57,069 bases of DNA from positions 1 to 57,069 of the forward strand of contig CAYUVK010000019.1 in the NCBI GenBank assembly GCA_964448105.1, read 5' to 3'. Below the pieces are notes generated by a model. The model was not told where the DNA came from. It did not search any database and was given only the letters and a program-made list of their open reading frames with translations. The translations under genes and the position numbers were made by a program. This DNA comes from CAVQBP01 sp964448105. GTDB lineage: Bacteria > Bacteroidota > Ignavibacteria > Ignavibacteriales > Ignavibacteriaceae. Shown one piece after another: positions 27,990 to 37,739 of this stretch. Positions within the stretch are counted from its first letter, which is position 1; each line of letters opens with the position of its first letter.

Positions 27990-29335
27990 TGGATATTAAG
28001 GGAAAAAATATTTCTATTATTGGTGCCGTGAGAAGCGGAATCGGTGCAGCAAAGTTAATAAAAAAACTTGGCGGCAAACCATTTGTTTCCGATTCCGGTA
28101 AAACAGAAAGCCTAGTTAAATCGACTGAAATATTAAAAGAAAATAATATCGATTTTGAAATCGGGGACCATACAGATAAAGTTTTTAAATGCAGCTTAAT
28201 GGTAGTAAGTCCGGGTGTACCTTCAAATGCCCCGGTGCTTGTTAAAGCAAAAGAAAGAAATATTGAAGTAATAAGTGAAATCGAATTAGCCTATAATTTC
28301 TGCAAGGGAAAAATAATTGCAATTACCGGTACAAACGGGAAAACAACTACTACGAGTCTTTGCGGTCATTTATTTAAGACTGCCGGAGTAAAAACTCATG
28401 TTGCTGGAAATATAGGTACTGCTTTTAGTGAAATAGCTTTAGATGCTTCTGAAAATGATTTTGTTATTCTTGAAATATCAAGTTTTCAACTAGACTTGAT
28501 TGATAAGTTTAAACCAAATGTTGGAATGATTTTGAATATCACCCCGGATCATTTAAATAGGTATGAAAATAGGTTTGAAAATTATATAAGTTCAAAACTC
28601 CAGATTTATAAAAACCAGGATGTTCATGATTATTTAATTTTAAATAAAGATGATGAAACTTTAATTAGCTCTTTAACAAATTATAAGAGTAAAAGTTATT
28701 GTTTTTCTTTACATGAACCTCAACTAGATGGATGTTATTTGGCGGGTACTCAAATCATGTTTAATAAAGAAGGCGAACTAAAATTTACATGTGATGTTAA
28801 AGAAATAAATCTTAACGGGGAGCATAATTATGCAAATGCAATGGCTGCAATTATTGCAGCTAAGTTATTTAACCTGGACAATGATAAAATAAATGAAGGA
28901 CTGAAAACTTTTCAAGGTGTTGAGCACAGGCTCGAATTTGTTAGGGAAGTTAACGGTGTAAAATTTATAAATGATTCCAAAGCGACTAATGTAGAATCTG
29001 TCTGGTACGCGTTAAGAAGTTTTGATGAACCGATTTTCTTGATACTCGGCGGGCAGGATAAAGGAAATGATTATAATAAGATTAAACAGTTAGTTGTTGA
29101 TAGAGTAAAGAAAATTTATGCAATCGGATCATCTGCCGACAAAATTTTTAATTTCTTTCATTCTGAAGTTAAGGTTGAAGTAAAAATTTCTTTGGAAGAT
29201 GTAGTTGTGGCAGCTAACCAGGAAGCTAGAGAAAATGAAATTGTTTTGTTATCCCCTGCTTGCGCAAGTTTTGACATGTTCGATAATTATGAACATAGAG
29301 GAAAAATTTTTAAGGAGGCAGTGAATAAATTATAA
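27989..29335 (+). CDS. murD: UDP-MurNAc-L-Ala:D-Glu ligase MurD
   Basis: 448 residues. An N-terminal Rossmann-type UDP-binding domain ('ISIIGAVRSGIGAAKLIKKL') precedes the ATP loop 'AITGTNGKTTTT' (111-122, K118). 'ITPDHLNRY' and 'FINDSKATNVES' are typical MurD blocks, and 'LLSPACASFDMFDNYEHRG' closes the C-terminal domain. It adds D-glutamate in the cytosolic murein pathway. It overlaps mraY and ftsW by one base each. Confidence 0.96.
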   Translation: MDIKGKNISIIGAVRSGIGAAKLIKKLGGKPFVSDSGKTESLVKSTEILKENNIDFEIGDHTDKVFKCSLMVVSPGVPSNAPVLVKAKERNIEVISEIELAYNFCKGKIIAITGTNGKTTTTSLCGHLFKTAGVKTHVAGNIGTAFSEIALDASENDFVILEISSFQLDLIDKFKPNVGMILNITPDHLNRYENRFENYISSKLQIYKNQDVHDYLILNKDDETLISSLTNYKSKSYCFSLHEPQLDGCYLAGTQIMFNKEGELKFTCDVKEINLNGEHNYANAMAAIIAAKLFNLDNDKINEGLKTFQGVEHRLEFVREVNGVKFINDSKATNVESVWYALRSFDEPIFLILGGQDKGNDYNKIKQLVVDRVKKIYAIGSSADKIFNFFHSEVKVEVKISLEDVVVAANQEARENEIVLLSPACASFDMFDNYEHRGKIFKEAVNKL

Positions 29336-30495
29336 TGTTAACTGAAGCCAACACAGGTTTACCTGTCGAGAAAACAAGTTTGACCGGGAAAAAATTAGCA
29401 CTTACTATATTTTTTGACGTTTTTATCTTATCACTTTTGGGCCTTATTTTAGTGATGAGTGCAAGCAGTACTTATAGTGCTGTAAAGTTCGATTCTATTT
29501 TTCACTTATTTAACTCACACTTTTCCAAGGTGCTGCTGGGAATATTCTGCATGTTATTATTCAGCTTTATTCCGTATGAGATTTATAAAGATTTTAGTAA
29601 ACTGGCAATTTTTTTAACAACAGCACTTTTAATTGTAACTTTATTCATAGCACCGGATTATAAAGGTGCAGGGCGTTGGATAGACCTTGGATTTATTTCT
29701 TTTCAGCCGGCGGACATAGCAAAATTGGTTTTATTAATTCATCTCTCTGCATTGCTTGAAGATAAAGCAGATAAACTTAAGAATTATAAGGAGGGGTTTC
29801 TTTATTTATTTATCTGGGTAATTATTATTTCAGGTTTAATATTGATTCAACCGAATATAAGCACCGGAATAATATTAGTGCTTATCAGTTTAACGTTGCT
29901 TTATGTGGGTGGGGCAAAGTTAGGGCATATTGCAACTTCTTTATTCTTTAGCTTATTGGCTGTAGGAGCTGTTGCTTTATTATTTGCACATTCACGCAGC
30001 AGGATTTTTACTTTTATAAATAGTTTAAATAATGGAGGGGATGTAAATATACAGGTGAAGCAGGCAATACTAGGTCTTGGAAGTGGCGGAACATTTGGAG
30101 TGGGTTTAGGGCATAGTATGCAGAGCAATTTGTTTTTACCGGAAGCTTACGGTGATTTTATCTTTGCAATTTTGGGTGAAGAGCTTGGCTTCATAGGTTC
30201 TGTAGTTGTTATAATAAGTTATTTTGTTTTATTTGTTTCAGGAATATTAGTAGCCAAAAAAGCAAAAGATAAATTCGGTCAGCTTTTAGCATTCGGTATC
30301 ACATTCTCAATTATTATTTATGCATTTATTAATATTGCTGTTTCAACCGGGTTGGTACCGACTACCGGTTTACCTTTACCTTTTATTAGCTACGGCGGAA
30401 CATCAATAATATTTTTATGCATTTCAATCGGCATATTAATAAATATAGCATTATCAAAATCAATTGAAAAAGGTTCTACTGAAGAAGTAAAATGA
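29335..30495 (+). CDS. ftsW: Septal peptidoglycan polymerase FtsW
   Basis: 386 residues with about ten membrane segments of the SEDS family. Seen: 'SASSTYSA' after the first span, 'GAGRWIDLGFISFQPADIAK' (the conserved extracytoplasmic loop), 'PNISTGIIL' and 'LPLPFISYGGTS' near the end. SEDS proteins polymerise glycan strands from lipid II, paired with a PBP, here the FtsI encoded upstream. The start overlaps the murD stop by one base and the end overlaps murG by four. Confidence 0.96.
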   Translation: MLTEANTGLPVEKTSLTGKKLALTIFFDVFILSLLGLILVMSASSTYSAVKFDSIFHLFNSHFSKVLLGIFCMLLFSFIPYEIYKDFSKLAIFLTTALLIVTLFIAPDYKGAGRWIDLGFISFQPADIAKLVLLIHLSALLEDKADKLKNYKEGFLYLFIWVIIISGLILIQPNISTGIILVLISLTLLYVGGAKLGHIATSLFFSLLAVGAVALLFAHSRSRIFTFINSLNNGGDVNIQVKQAILGLGSGGTFGVGLGHSMQSNLFLPEAYGDFIFAILGEELGFIGSVVVIISYFVLFVSGILVAKKAKDKFGQLLAFGITFSIIIYAFINIAVSTGLVPTTGLPLPFISYGGTSIIFLCISIGILINIALSKSIEKGSTEEVK

Positions 30496-31595
30496 GCGGA
30501 GCAAGAAGACAATATAGATTTTTATTTGCAGGAGGAGGGACAGGCGGACATCTATTCCCTGCAATAGCCGTAGCAGAAAAGGTTAGAGATTTAATTCCCG
30601 AAGCTGAAATAATGTTTATCGGTACAAAATCAAAAATAGAAGGAAGTGTAGTTCCGAAATTAGGCTTTAAATTTAAGTCTATCTGGATTAAAGGTTTTTC
30701 ACGAAAATTTAATTTTGAAAATTTATTATTTCCTTTGAAACTTTTTGTTTCGATTTTCCAATCGTTATTTATAAATATAAACTTTCGACCTCTGGTTGCT
30801 GTCGGATCGGGAGGCTATGTAGCTGGGCCGGCAATATTTAGTGCAAATTTAGTTGGTGCAAAAATTATTTTGCTGGAACAAAATAGTTATCCGGGAGTCA
30901 CTACAAGACTGCTTGAAAGATATGCTGATGAAATCCATTTAGGTTTCGAGGATTCAAAAAAATATTTTAAAAATGAAGAGAGACTATTTCTAACCGGTAA
31001 CCCTGTTCGAGAAAATTTAAAATCAATTAATAAACAAGAAGCATTAAAAGAGTTTAATCTCTCAGGTGAAAAGAGGACCCTTTTAGTTTTAGGCGGGAGC
31101 CTTGGTGCAGCATCAATTAACGAAGCAATTGTATCTTCAATTGATAAGTTGGTTGAGAATAATATTCAGGTTATCTGGCAAACCGGTAAAAATTATTTTG
31201 ATAAATATAAATCAATTGCCGGGGGAAATATATGGATAGCTCCATTTATTGAAAAAATGAATTCAGCATATTCTGCATGTGATTTATTATTATCAAGAGC
31301 AGGCGCCACTACAATAGCCGAAATAATTGCACTTAGCATTCCGGCGGTTTTGGTGCCTTCTCCTAATGTGGCCGAGAACCACCAGTATTTTAATGCAAAA
31401 TCTTTATCGGATAAAAATGCTGCCCTACTTGTTGAGAATAAGAATTTAAAAAATGAATTAATTGATGCTGTAATGAATTTAATTTTTAACGATGAAAGGT
31501 TGAACATAATAAAAAAAAATATAAGTTTGCTCGGTGAAAAAAATGCAGCTTCAATTATTGCAAACAATATAATTAAATATGCACAGTTGGCATGA
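30492..31595 (+). CDS. murG: UDP-GlcNAc:lipid I GlcNAc transferase MurG
   Basis: 367 residues of the GT28 fold. The Gly-rich loop 'FAGGGTGGHLFPAIAVAE' starts near residue 12, 'VAVGSGGYVAGPA' near 97, 'LLVLGGSLGA' marks the second domain, and 'LSRAGATTIAEI' plus 'VAENHQ' make up the UDP-GlcNAc site. It completes lipid II on the inner membrane face. ATGA overlaps occur at both ends (with ftsW and with the small membrane gene). Confidence 0.96.
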   Translation: MSGARRQYRFLFAGGGTGGHLFPAIAVAEKVRDLIPEAEIMFIGTKSKIEGSVVPKLGFKFKSIWIKGFSRKFNFENLLFPLKLFVSIFQSLFININFRPLVAVGSGGYVAGPAIFSANLVGAKIILLEQNSYPGVTTRLLERYADEIHLGFEDSKKYFKNEERLFLTGNPVRENLKSINKQEALKEFNLSGEKRTLLVLGGSLGAASINEAIVSSIDKLVENNIQVIWQTGKNYFDKYKSIAGGNIWIAPFIEKMNSAYSACDLLLSRAGATTIAEIIALSIPAVLVPSPNVAENHQYFNAKSLSDKNAALLVENKNLKNELIDAVMNLIFNDERLNIIKKNISLLGEKNAASIIANNIIKYAQLA

Positions 31596-32071
31596 ACGAT
31601 AACAAAGACAAAAAAAGTATATTCAAATACAATATGTCGTTTTATTATCAATCGACGATAATTTATTTTGTTGTGTTCATCATTTATGCAATTATTAGAG
31701 GAGAATTTTTTGAAGGTTCATTTATACTTATAACAAAAGATCCGATTATTTATTTTTTTGGAATTATTGTTCTTGTTTCCTTAATCAGTCTTTTATATAA
31801 TCTGTTTAAAAATAGATACCTGGAAATTTCATCGAATGAAATTTCATTTGTTGATCGATTCAAAATAAAAACTTTTAATAGAGAAGAAATGTCTTCAATA
31901 ATTATTTCAAGAAGAAGGGATACATCGAAGAAAAATGTTTTTCGTTTAATTAGAATTAAATTAAATAATAGAAGAAGACCAATAGTAATTAGACCTTACG
32001 ATTATGAAAATGAAAATGATTTAATTAACCGCATCCATGAATTAAAAATAGAAATAGAAACAAACAAGTAA
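31592..32071 (+). CDS. Small two-span membrane protein with PH-like tail, inserted in the dcw operon
   Basis: 159 residues. Two hydrophobic spans (about 18-37 and 52-68) are followed by a C-terminal beta-rich basic domain ('YLEISSNEISFVDRFKIKTF', then 'ISRRRD' and 'RRRPIVIRPYDYE') that resembles bacterial PH-like membrane proteins. It is not part of the classical division cluster. It is translationally coupled to murG (ATGA) and murC (TAATG), so it is expressed with them and may serve envelope synthesis or division. No known name fits. The weak family resemblance is from pattern only. Confidence 0.6.
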   Translation: MNDNKDKKSIFKYNMSFYYQSTIIYFVVFIIYAIIRGEFFEGSFILITKDPIIYFFGIIVLVSLISLLYNLFKNRYLEISSNEISFVDRFKIKTFNREEMSSIIISRRRDTSKKNVFRLIRIKLNNRRRPIVIRPYDYENENDLINRIHELKIEIETNK

Positions 32072-33444
32072 TGTTTAAGAATATTAAAAAAGTACATTTT
32101 GTCGGTATAGGCGGTATCGGGATGAGCGGGATTGCCGAAATATTATTGAACCAGGGTTTTCAAATTTCCGGTTCAGATAACAATCTTTCCGATATTACGA
32201 ATCATTTGAGTGATTTGGGAATTAAAATATATGAAGAACATTCTGAAAAAAATCTTGAAGATGTGGATGTACTTGTGTATTCATCAGCGGTAAAGCTTGA
32301 CAATCCTGAAGTTATGGCCGCAGCCGAAAGAAAAATACCAATTATTAAAAGAGCTGAAATGCTTGCTGAGTGTATGCGCATGAAATACGGCATCAGCATC
32401 GCCGGAACACACGGGAAAACAACCACAACTTCTATGGTGGGATTAACATTAACCGAAGGAGGAATTGATCCTACAATAATTGTCGGTGGAAAGTTAAGCG
32501 GCCTGGGAGGTACAAACGCACGTTTAGGAAATAGTGAATATATTGTCGTGGAAGCAGATGAATTTGACAGAACATTTTTAAGATTAACTCCTACTATTGC
32601 TGCATTAACAACTTTAGAAAGTGAACACCTGGATACTTATAAAGACCTGGATGACATTAAATCTGCTTTCATCGAATTTGCGAATAAAGTTCCGTTTTAC
32701 GGCTTTGTTGTTTTATGTATGGATGAACCGGCATTACAGGATATTATCCCTCACATAAATAAGAAGATTTTTACATACGGAATAACAACACAAGCAGATA
32801 TTAGGGCTGTTGATATAGCTTATGAACAATTTTCCAGTACTTATACTGTTAAATATAAAGGTAATGAACTGGGAAAAATTAAATTGAAAATACCGGGACT
32901 GCATAATGTAAAAAATTCTCTTGTGGCGGTTTGCATTGCTAACGAACTTGGAATAGATTTTAAAATTATTCAAAATGCACTAGCTTCGTTTAGCGGAGTT
33001 TACAGGAGATTTGAAGTTAAATATAATGAGCGAATTCTAATTATTGATGATTATGCACATCATCCAACGGAAACAAGCGCAACTCTGGCGGGGATTCGTA
33101 ATGGCTGGAACGATAGAAGATTGGTGGCAATCTTTCAGCCTCATTTATACACAAGGACAAGAGATTTTTACCAGGAGTTCGGAAGATCATTTTTAAATTC
33201 GGATGTTTTTATTTGTACTGATGTTTATCCTGCAAGAGAAAAGCCGATCGAAGGAATAACCGGGCAGCTAGTTGCCGATGCGGCAAAAAAATTCGGCCAC
33301 AGAAATGTTATATATATTCAAGATAAAACGGACATCCCCCATACATTAATTGAGCTTGTGAAAGATAACGATATTGTTGTAACAATGGGAGCGGGAGATA
33401 TTTGGAAATTTAACCAAGAATTTATCAGCATGTTAAGAAGATAG
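32071..33444 (+). CDS. murC: UDP-MurNAc:L-Ala ligase MurC
   Basis: 457 residues. The N-terminal UDP site 'HFVGIGGIGMSGIAEIL' (9-25) and ATP loop 'AGTHGKTTTT' (111-120, K116; the His in GTHGKT is typical of MurC) are present, followed by 'VEADEFDRTFL' and 'LIIDDYAHHPTE'. It starts the peptide stem by adding L-alanine. Its usual partner murB is not present in this operon, which goes straight on to ftsQ. Confidence 0.96.
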   Translation: MFKNIKKVHFVGIGGIGMSGIAEILLNQGFQISGSDNNLSDITNHLSDLGIKIYEEHSEKNLEDVDVLVYSSAVKLDNPEVMAAAERKIPIIKRAEMLAECMRMKYGISIAGTHGKTTTTSMVGLTLTEGGIDPTIIVGGKLSGLGGTNARLGNSEYIVVEADEFDRTFLRLTPTIAALTTLESEHLDTYKDLDDIKSAFIEFANKVPFYGFVVLCMDEPALQDIIPHINKKIFTYGITTQADIRAVDIAYEQFSSTYTVKYKGNELGKIKLKIPGLHNVKNSLVAVCIANELGIDFKIIQNALASFSGVYRRFEVKYNERILIIDDYAHHPTETSATLAGIRNGWNDRRLVAIFQPHLYTRTRDFYQEFGRSFLNSDVFICTDVYPAREKPIEGITGQLVADAAKKFGHRNVIYIQDKTDIPHTLIELVKDNDIVVTMGAGDIWKFNQEFISMLRR

Positions 33445-33447
33445 TTT

Positions 33448-34218
33448 ATGAGTAAAGCAGGAAGTAAAATATTAGGAACATTCTTTTTTGTTCTATTAAT
33501 CTTTCTCTTATTCTATTTAATTTTGCTTCCGAAAAAAATGATAAAAAAGAGTATTACTAAAATTGAACTTACCGGGAATAAATTTTTACTTCAAAATGAT
33601 TATTTGAAGCAAACAAAATTATTAGGTATTTCTGATTATAATGAATTGAGTTTAGCAGTTATAAAAGATCGCTTAGAAAAACATCCTTATATATCTAAGG
33701 TGGATGTTGAAACAAAAGGAAAAGAAATTGATGTCTATATCACTGAAAGAAAAATGATAGCTCTTATTCTAAAAGGAACCGAACTTTATTTCGTTTCGGA
33801 TAATTTTGAAATTTTACCCCTTATGTCAAATACCAAATTAATTGATTTACCGGTTATAAGTAATCCTAATTCCGGTGAAAAAACAAAACCATTCAGTTTT
33901 ATAAAAGATGAAGACTTGCTGGATGCTGTTAAAATAATTGAAACAACTAAATTGATTGATAATACTATGCCGAATCGGTTGTCTGAAATAAATTTGAGGA
34001 ACGGCGGTGATATTATTTTAACTTTCTCCGGTTACCCTGTGCCTGTAATACTAGGTAAGGGAGAAGAAGCAAGAAAAATGGTATATCTTGAAAGCTTATG
34101 GAAAAATCAGAATTTAAATGATATGGTAAAAAATACAAGTTATATAGATTTAAGGTTTGCCGGTAATATTTATATCGGTCCAACATCTGCAGGGCAAAAT
34201 ACAGGTACTATTGAATGA
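33448..34218 (+). CDS. ftsQ: Division protein FtsQ
   Basis: 256 residues: a short cytoplasmic end, one span (about 9-27), then a POTRA domain ('KIELTGNKFLLQNDYLKQTK', 'RLEKHPYISKVDVETKG') and a beta domain ending 'TSYIDLRFAGNIYIGP', the FtsQ/DivIB pattern. It would join FtsL to recruit and activate the septal synthases. Position between murC and ftsA is the normal one. The ftsA start overlaps its stop (ATGA). Confidence 0.9.
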   Translation: MSKAGSKILGTFFFVLLIFLLFYLILLPKKMIKKSITKIELTGNKFLLQNDYLKQTKLLGISDYNELSLAVIKDRLEKHPYISKVDVETKGKEIDVYITERKMIALILKGTELYFVSDNFEILPLMSNTKLIDLPVISNPNSGEKTKPFSFIKDEDLLDAVKIIETTKLIDNTMPNRLSEINLRNGGDIILTFSGYPVPVILGKGEEARKMVYLESLWKNQNLNDMVKNTSYIDLRFAGNIYIGPTSAGQNTGTIE

Positions 34219-35462
34219 AAAAAAATATAATAGCCGGTTTGGATTTAGGTACAACTAAAGTTTGTGCTGTTATTTCCGAGAAAATTGATGAGAGTAAAAT
34301 GAATATTCTCGGATTCGGAGTGGCACCTTCCGAAGGACTTCACAAAGGTCTGGTTGCAAATATCGGTAAAACAGCCGAGGCAATAAGACAAGCAGTTTCA
34401 ATTGCTTGTAATAGGGCAGGTTTTGAAATAAATACTGTTAATGTCGGGGTAGCAGGCGAACATATTACAAGTATGCGCCACCGGAATTATGTAACAATTA
34501 GCAGTGAAGATAAAGAAATAACCAAAGCAGATCTTGACAGGCTTGAAGCGGACGTCAGAACAATAAGAATTCCATCCGACAGACAGATTCTTCACATTAT
34601 TCCGGAAGAATTTTCTGTTGATCACCAGGGTGGAATTGAAAACCCTATCGGAATGTCCGGCTCAAGGCTTGAAGCAACAAATCATATTGTACTTGCTTCA
34701 ATCCCGGCTATTCAGAATATAAAAAAATCAGTTGAAAGAGCCGGCCTTCATGTACAGGATTATATTCTTCAGCCAATTGCTTCAAGCTCTTCAATTTTGG
34801 AAATGAGCGAAAAAGATCTGGGTGTGGCTTTGATTGATATCGGAGGCGGTACTACTGATATTGCAATATTTCATAACAAAGCTATTAAACATACTAGAGT
34901 TATCGGGGTTGCAGGAAATCAAGTTACTAACGATATAAGAGAATCGCTTGGGGTTATTACTGAAGAAGCTGAAAACCTTAAAAAAGAATACGGCTATGCT
35001 ACCGAGAGTGCAATTATTAAAGATGAGGATATTTTGATTAGAGGTGTTGGAGCAAGAGGTAATGCTAAGATACCAATTAGTCTGCTAACACAAATAATTA
35101 GTTTAAGAATGAGAGAACTTTTTACATTAGTAGATAATGAAATAAGAGTAGCGGGCTTTAAAAATAAAATCAAAGCAGGAATAGTTATTACAGGTGGCGG
35201 TTCCTTGTTAAAAGGATGCACGGAACTAGCTAGTGAAGTTTTTGGTCTTCCCGTTAGGATTGGTATGCCGCAGGAATTAGGTGAAGGTTTATCAAGTGAA
35301 ATTGAAAGCCCTGAATTTGCAACGGTTGCAGGATTAATAAGAGGAATTCCCGGAGGAAAATCCAGTGAATACCAGGTTTTAATAAAACCCGGAAAAGGCA
35401 AAAGTATTAAGAAATTTTCTTCTATTGTTAAAAAAGTGCAGCAATTTTTTGACGAATTATAA
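34215..35462 (+). CDS. ftsA: Division protein FtsA
   Basis: 415 residues of the actin/Hsp70 ATPase fold. Phosphate loops 'AGLDLGTTKVCAVI' (7-20) and 'VALIDIGGGTTDIAIF' (about 205-220), the adenosine motif 'GIVITGGGSLLKGC', and the FtsA-type 1C domain between them ('VGVAGEHITS', 'DRQILHIIPEEF') are visible. The C-terminal 'SIKKFSSIVKKVQQFFDEL' is an amphipathic helix, presumably the membrane-targeting tail. FtsA anchors FtsZ filaments, encoded 18 bases downstream, to the membrane. Confidence 0.96.
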   Translation: MKKNIIAGLDLGTTKVCAVISEKIDESKMNILGFGVAPSEGLHKGLVANIGKTAEAIRQAVSIACNRAGFEINTVNVGVAGEHITSMRHRNYVTISSEDKEITKADLDRLEADVRTIRIPSDRQILHIIPEEFSVDHQGGIENPIGMSGSRLEATNHIVLASIPAIQNIKKSVERAGLHVQDYILQPIASSSSILEMSEKDLGVALIDIGGGTTDIAIFHNKAIKHTRVIGVAGNQVTNDIRESLGVITEEAENLKKEYGYATESAIIKDEDILIRGVGARGNAKIPISLLTQIISLRMRELFTLVDNEIRVAGFKNKIKAGIVITGGGSLLKGCTELASEVFGLPVRIGMPQELGEGLSSEIESPEFATVAGLIRGIPGGKSSEYQVLIKPGKGKSIKKFSSIVKKVQQFFDEL

Positions 35463-35480
35463 ATTAATAAGGAGGATACT

Positions 35481-36755
35481 ATGTCGCAATTCGCAACAAT
35501 AGACAAAGACAAGTCTATGTCTGCAATTTTAAAAGTTGTTGGCGTTGGCGGTGGTGGATGCAATGCAATTGAAAGTATGATTAAACGAGGATTGACAGGT
35601 GTTGAGTATATTGCCATTAATACCGATGCACAGGTATTAAACAGCAGTAATGCTGCGCATAAAATCCAGGTAGGTTCCAATATTACAAGGGGATTAGGTG
35701 CCGGTGCAGATCCAAATGTCGGGAAAAAATCTGTCGAGGAAGACAGGGAAAAAATTGCAGAAATACTGGCAGGAAGCGATATGGTTTTTGTAACTGCCGG
35801 AATGGGCGGCGGAACTGGAACCGGTGGTGCCCCGGTAATTGCCTCCATTGCTAAAAGTATTGGTTCGCTTGTTGTTGGAATTGTTACTAAACCATTCCGA
35901 TGGGAAGGCAAGAAAAGAATGATGGATGCTGAAAATGGTGTCCTCGAATTAAAACAATATGTTGACAGCTTAATTGTAATTCCAAATGAACGGCTTCTTA
36001 ATATTCTCGATAACACAACAAATGCATTTGCTGCATTCGATAAACCTAACGAAGTTCTTTATGAGGCAACGAGAGGTATTGCCGATATAATTACTATTGA
36101 AGGATTAATTAATGTAGACTTTGCAGATGTACGTTCAGTTATGAATCACAGTGGTGAAGCATTGATGGGGTGCGGAATAGCCAGCGGAGAAAATAGAGCA
36201 ATTGAAGCAGCACAGAAAGCTATTTCAAGTCCGCTTTTAGAAGGAATAAATATTAAAGGAGCAAAGAGTGTTCTATTAAATGTAACGGGTTCAAGTAATC
36301 TGACTATCCAGGAAATAAACGAAGGAAATAATATTATTTTTGAAGCGGCAGGTGAAGAGGCTAATGTTATTTTCGGATGTGTGAGAAAAGAAGATATGAA
36401 TGATTATGTATCCTATACCGTAATAGCAACGGGATTTAACGGCGCACAAGGAAATTTTGCTTCAAAAAATTCTGCTTCTCAAAAAATGAAATCAAATGAT
36501 AATGATGATAACTATCTGAGCGGTTTCAATTTTATGGATACTAATGATATAGACAAGCAGGACCTCGAAATCCCTACTATATATAGAGTGAAAAGTCCTA
36601 AAACTTCATTAAATAATAAAGAAGATGATGTGCCAAAGTCCGGTTTCAAATTTGATCCTTCGAAATATGAAAATAATAATGAAAAAAAAGATGATAAGGA
36701 AAAAGAAGAAAAAGAAGAAGATAGTTCTTCATTTTTAAGAATGATTATGGATTAA
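35481..36755 (+). CDS. ftsZ: Division GTPase FtsZ
   Basis: 424 residues. GTP-binding 'GVGGGGCNAIE' (21-31) and the tubulin signature 'GGGTGTGG' (109-116), then the T7 region. An acidic, low-complexity linker (about 330-410, rich in Asn, Asp, Lys and Glu) ends in 'SSFLRMIMD', matching the short C-terminal peptide that FtsA and other partners bind. It has the strongest ribosome site in the cluster (AAGGAGGAT), consistent with FtsZ being made in larger amounts than its neighbours. It is the last dcw gene; no clear terminator follows. Confidence 0.98.
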   Translation: MSQFATIDKDKSMSAILKVVGVGGGGCNAIESMIKRGLTGVEYIAINTDAQVLNSSNAAHKIQVGSNITRGLGAGADPNVGKKSVEEDREKIAEILAGSDMVFVTAGMGGGTGTGGAPVIASIAKSIGSLVVGIVTKPFRWEGKKRMMDAENGVLELKQYVDSLIVIPNERLLNILDNTTNAFAAFDKPNEVLYEATRGIADIITIEGLINVDFADVRSVMNHSGEALMGCGIASGENRAIEAAQKAISSPLLEGINIKGAKSVLLNVTGSSNLTIQEINEGNNIIFEAAGEEANVIFGCVRKEDMNDYVSYTVIATGFNGAQGNFASKNSASQKMKSNDNDDNYLSGFNFMDTNDIDKQDLEIPTIYRVKSPKTSLNNKEDDVPKSGFKFDPSKYENNNEKKDDKEKEEKEEDSSSFLRMIMD

Positions 36756-36813
36756 TTTAATTTATCTTGATATTTAAAAAGTGAGGGTACTTTTATAATT
36801 AATAGGTGTAGAT

Positions 36814-36942
36814 ATGAATCTACTTGAATTAATCGGAATTATTTTTATAATTTCGGTAGTAATAAATATCATAGTTGCGGTTATTGCCCTAAAAAGTGCC
36901 GTGCATGTTAAAAAATTTGATTTATTCAAAGAGGAGATCTAA
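36814..36942 (+). CDS. Possible 42-residue membrane peptide downstream of ftsZ
   Basis: A short frame whose first 30 residues form one transmembrane helix ('LLELIGIIFIISVVINIIVA') followed by a charged tail 'HVKKFDLFKEEI'. A weak purine stretch precedes the ATG. It lies 58 bases after ftsZ on the same strand and 29 bases before the next gene, so it may be co-transcribed with the division genes. The amphipathic charge distribution is protein-like, but no family was recognised. Confidence 0.4.
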   Translation: MNLLELIGIIFIISVVINIIVAVIALKSAVHVKKFDLFKEEI

Positions 36943-36971
36943 ATTTCCTTTTGAATAAAAGAATTGAAACA

Positions 36972-37685
36972 ATGAAACATTTGTTTGTCGTCCCAATCTT
37001 AATCTGGCTGTTTTCTTTTCTTTGTTTTTCCCAGGCAAATGGAAAAGTAACTTTTAACATTAAGTTGTTTTTACAAGGACCTTACAACAATAATTCCATG
37101 TCAAATGAATTAAGCAAGGAAAATTTAATACCTCTATCTCAACCTTATAAAGGCCTGCCTTGGGATTATAATGGGGAAGAACATGTTGCCAAAATTTCCG
37201 GAAATATTGTTGATTGGGTTCTGGTTGAATTAACTAACGATACAAATAGATCAAAAGTAATTGCAGAAAAAGCCGCATTTATAACTAATGATGGAAGGAT
37301 TACATCTTTAGACGGCAAGAGTCCTTTGACTTTTGAAAATATAAATGATGAAAAATGTTATCTTATAATATATCACAGAAATCATCTGCCTATTATGAGC
37401 GGGGAACCTATAACAATGGGTAATTCTGTAGATTATGATTTTACAGTAAACGGGGAAAAAGCGTTCGGTAATTCATCAATAGATTTGGGAAATGGGGTGT
37501 TCGGTATGATTTCAGGCGATAGTGATTCTAATGGGGAAATTAATAACCAGGATTTCAAAGTTATTGCGGCTAATCTTTTAAAGATAGGTTATATAAATGC
37601 TGATCTTGATATGAATGGTGTTGTAAATGTATTAGACTACAAGAAAACAAATATCAACATTTCTAAAAAAACTGCGTTCCGTTAA
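36972..37685 (+). CDS. Secreted protein with C-terminal dockerin-like EF-hand pair
   Basis: 237 residues from the ATG at 36972, chosen over the TTG at 36951 because the signal peptide (about 1-21, ending 'LCFSQA') then has normal proportions. The middle has an Ig-like beta pattern ('VDWVLVELTND', 'LTFENINDEKCYLIIYHRNH'). The end carries two Ca-binding loops: D183-S-D-S-N-G..D194 and D211-L-D-M-N-G..D222, the duplicated DxDxNG pattern of type I dockerins. No cohesin or sorting domain is seen here. Function unknown; it might dock to, or be stabilised in, an extracellular complex. Confidence 0.65.
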   Translation: MKHLFVVPILIWLFSFLCFSQANGKVTFNIKLFLQGPYNNNSMSNELSKENLIPLSQPYKGLPWDYNGEEHVAKISGNIVDWVLVELTNDTNRSKVIAEKAAFITNDGRITSLDGKSPLTFENINDEKCYLIIYHRNHLPIMSGEPITMGNSVDYDFTVNGEKAFGNSSIDLGNGVFGMISGDSDSNGEINNQDFKVIAANLLKIGYINADLDMNGVVNVLDYKKTNINISKKTAFR

Positions 37686-37739
37686 TACTTTATTTTATGT
37701 GATAAATCAAAAAAAGCGAAGTGTATACTATATATCATT

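Noticed and set aside
34994..36016. 340-codon minus-strand frame opposite ftsA/ftsZ
   Set aside because: Composition is the antisense of strongly recognisable FtsA and FtsZ, with no start signal or family.
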